From Rhynochetos jubatus (taxonomy: Eukaryota; Chordata; Aves; Eurypygiformes; Rhynochetidae), in NCBI GenBank assembly GCA_027574665.1, contig CM050659.1, positions 16,221,001 through 16,285,000 on the forward strand: a DNA stretch of 64,000 bases. Reading direction: 5' to 3'. The first letter of the stretch is position 1. The number at the start of each line of letters is the position of its first letter. This document shows, in pieces, positions 62,190-64,000 of the stretch. The notes under the pieces are model-generated. The model saw only the letters and a list, made by a program, of their open reading frames with translations, made no database searches and had not been told where the DNA came from. Made by a program: the position numbers and the translations under genes.

Positions 62190-64000
62190 TAGGGTTAGGG
62201 TTAGGGTTAGGGTCCGGAGAACCAGAAAGCCCACAGCTCCAGGGATAATTGGGATTGCAAAGGCCTGCCAAGAGGAGCACGACACTGCACAGACATGGCT
62301 CCTTCCCCAGCTTTCCTAGCCAGAACCCAGGTGGGGCCATGCCCAGAAACCGCGGTCGGCAACTTCTAGGGTTAGGGTTAGGGTTAGGGTCCGGAGAACC
62401 AGAAAGCCCACAGCTCCAGGGATAATTGGGATTGCAAAGGCCTGCCAAGAGGAGCACAACACTGCACAGACATGGCTCCTTCCCCTGCTTTCCTAGCCAG
62501 AACCCGGGGGGGGCCATGCCCGGAAACCGCGGTCGGCAACTTCTAGGGTTAGGGTTAGGGTTAGGGTCCAGAGAACCAGAAAGCCCACAGCTCCAGGGAT
62601 AATTGGGATTGCAAAGGCCTGCCAAGAGGAGCACGACACTGCACAGACATGGCTCCTTCCCCTGCTTTCCTAGCCAGAACCCAGGGGGGGCCGTCGCCGG
62701 AAACCGCGGTCGGCAACTTCTAGGGTTAGGGTTAGGATTAGGGTCTAGAGAACCAGAAAGCCCACAGCTCCAGGGATAATTGGGATTGCAAAGGCCTGCC
62801 AAGAGGAGCACGACACTGCACCGACATGGCTCCTTCCCCTGCTTTCCTAGCCAGAACCCAGGGGGGGCCGTGGCCGGAAACCGCGGTCGGCAACTTCTAG
62901 GGTTAGGGTTAGGGTCCGGAGAACCAGAAAGCCCACAGCTCCAGGGATAATTGGGATTGCAAAGGCCTGCCAAGAGGAGCACGACACTGCACAGACATGG
63001 CTCCTTCCCCAGCTTTCCTAGCCAGAACCCAGGGGGGGCCAGGCCCAGAAACCGCTGTCGGCAACTTCTAGGGTTAGGGTTAGGGTTAGGGTCCGGAGAA
63101 CCAGAAAGCCCACAGCTCCAGGGATAATTGGGATTGCAAAGGCCTGCCAAGAGGAGCACGACACTGCACAGACATGGCTCCTTCCCCTGCTTTCCTAGCC
63201 AGAACCGAGGGGGGGCCGTGGCCGGAAACCGCGGTTGGCAACTTCTAGGGTTAGGGTTAGGGTTAGGGTCCGGAGAACCAGAAAGCCCACAGCTCCAGGG
63301 ATAATTGGGATTGCAAAGGCCTGCCAAGAGGAGCACAACACTGCACAGACATGGCTCCTTCCCCAGCTTTCCTAGCCAGAACCCAGGTGGGGCCATGCCC
63401 AGAAACCGCGGTCGGCAACTTCTAGGGTTAGGGTTAGGGTTAGGGTCCGGAGAACCAGAAAGCCCACAGCTCCAGGGATAATTGGGATTGCAAAGGCCTG
63501 CCAAGAGGAGCACAACACTGCACAGACATGGCTCCTTCCCCTGCTTTCCTAGCCAGAACCCGGGGGGGGCCATGCCCGGAAACCGCGGTCGGCAACTTCT
63601 AGGGTTAGGGTTAGGGTTAGGGTCCAGAGAACCAGAAAGCCCACAGCTCCAGGGATAATTGGGATTGCAAAGGCCTGCCAAGAGGAGCACGACACTGCAC
63701 AGACATGGCTCCTTCCCCTGCTTTCCTAGCCAGAACCCAGGGGGGGCCGTCGCCGGAAACCGCGGTCGGCAACTTCTAGGGTTAGGGTTAGGATTAGGGT
63801 CTAGAGAACCAGAAAGGCCACAGCTCCAGGGATAATTGGGATTGCAAAGGCCTGCCAAGAGGAGCACGACACTGCACAGACATGGCTCCTTCCCCTGCTT
63901 TCCTAGCCAGAACCCAGGGGGGGCCGTGGCCGGAAACCGCGGTCGGCAACTTCTAGGGTTAGGGTTAGGGTCCGGAGAACCAGAAAGCCCACAGCTCCAG
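62190..64000 (+). repeat. Six-monomer tandem duplication running off the window (period 1,056 bp)
   Basis: The series CAGGTGGGGCCATGCCCAG, CCATGCCCGG with GTCCAGAG, CCGTCGCC with GGATTAGGGTCTAGAG (62,735 and 63,791) and a 171-bp unit repeats at 1,056 bp (6 x 177 minus 6). Copy 2 starts near 63,246 and is cut by the window end. Private differences include AAAGGCCAC near 63,817 in copy 2 only. Confidence 0.85.

Larger units (their letters stand above)
1..64000 (+). repeat. 177-bp telomere-hexamer satellite array (whole window)
   Basis: The window is a continuous head-to-tail array of about 360 monomers with no unrelated insert. With monomer position 1 at TCCGGAG, the order is: AGGGATAATTGGGATTGC at 29-46; a StuI-type palindrome AGGCCT at 49-54; GAGGAGCACGACACTGCAC at about 61-79; a pyrimidine-rich tract at 85-104; a G7 tract at 118-124; a CpG-rich core at 125-147 containing CCGTGGCCGG and CCGCGG; and CTAGGG plus TTAGGG copies at 154-177. 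Orientation never changes. Lengths move in 6-bp steps through gain or loss of one hexamer, with an extra plus or minus 1 from the G tract. No monomer has an insertion of another repeat family. TTAGGG is the telomere repeat of vertebrates and several other eukaryotes, so a subtelomeric or interstitial telomere-satellite location is likely but inferred. The species and family name are not recognised. No stretch of this window is gene-bearing. Confidence 0.97.
36900..64000 (+). repeat. Right segment with recurrent GGGGGGTCC monomers
   Basis: A monomer type with a shortened tract, CCCGGGGGGTCCGTGGCC, recurs here at about 36,946, 37,476, 38,177, 40,113, 41,527, 42,234, 42,941, 44,002, 44,709, 46,300, 46,656, 47,179, 48,770, 49,818, 54,770, 56,876, 60,398, 60,926 and 61,804, and once as GGGTGGTCC near 38,708. 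It is absent between 8.3 and 36.9 kb. It usually follows or lies near monomers with GTGGGCGG or GGTCTGGAG. The one-base-shorter unit shifts reading frame, so open frames break at these points. Several nested tandem duplications fall in this segment. Confidence 0.75.

Noticed and set aside
1..64000. Trypanosome 177-bp minichromosome repeat
   Set aside because: Only the unit length and TTAGGG telomeres agree. From memory that repeat is AT-rich and has no internal TTAGGG block, whereas this monomer is about 60% G+C.
1..64000. FA-SAT, the cat satellite with telomere hexamers
   Set aside because: It shares the idea of embedded hexamers and high G+C, but its unit is 483 bp as I recall it, and I cannot match the sequence from memory.
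1..64000. CRISPR array
   Set aside because: The repeats are long, contiguous and near identical, with no short repeat and unique spacer alternation and no cas genes.

Overview
The whole 64 kb window is one uninterrupted, head-to-tail tandem satellite array. I find no supported protein-coding gene, RNA gene, transposon, CRISPR array or unique sequence. The monomer is 177 bp and about 60% G+C (hand count on a consensus copy), and the window holds roughly 360 copies. Each monomer ends in a short telomere-like block: one CTAGGG followed by two, three or four TTAGGG hexamers. This gives monomers of 171, 177 (most common) and 183 bp. All copies lie in the same orientation, with the G-rich TTAGGG strand on +. 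Both window edges cut through a monomer, so neither end of the array is seen.

The organism is a eukaryote with TTAGGG telomeres. A vertebrate is most likely, because the commonest differences between monomers are CpG transitions (CG to CA or TG), as expected of a germline-methylated satellite. I cannot name the species or satellite family. By orientation, if the array is subtelomeric, the chromosome end would lie to the right. Embedding telomere hexamers in a GC-rich satellite has a precedent (the 483-bp FA-SAT of cats), but I do not recognise this 177-bp unit.

Layout: 1-8,560 is the most heterogeneous part, with degenerate hexamers (TTAAGG) and two of the three 183-bp monomers. 8,565-23,260 carries a recurring cassette of about six monomers (period 1,057/1,062 bp) and a 2,289-bp displaced duplication. 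23,260-32,830 is a near-perfect tandem duplication of a 27-monomer, 4,774-bp block. 32,830-36,900 is a fairly uniform stretch. 36,900-64,000 is marked by recurrent monomers with a shortened G tract (GGGGGGTCC) and by nested duplications with periods of 532, 708, 1,056, 1,768, 2,105 and 2,641 bp.

The long minus-strand open frames (up to 2,431 codons) are artefacts. 171, 177 and 183 are all multiples of three, so a frame that is open in one monomer stays open across the array until the G tract changes length by one base. The interesting content is the monomer itself (a periodic array of TRF1/TRF2-type sites and potential G-quadruplexes beside a CpG cluster) and the multi-scale duplication structure.
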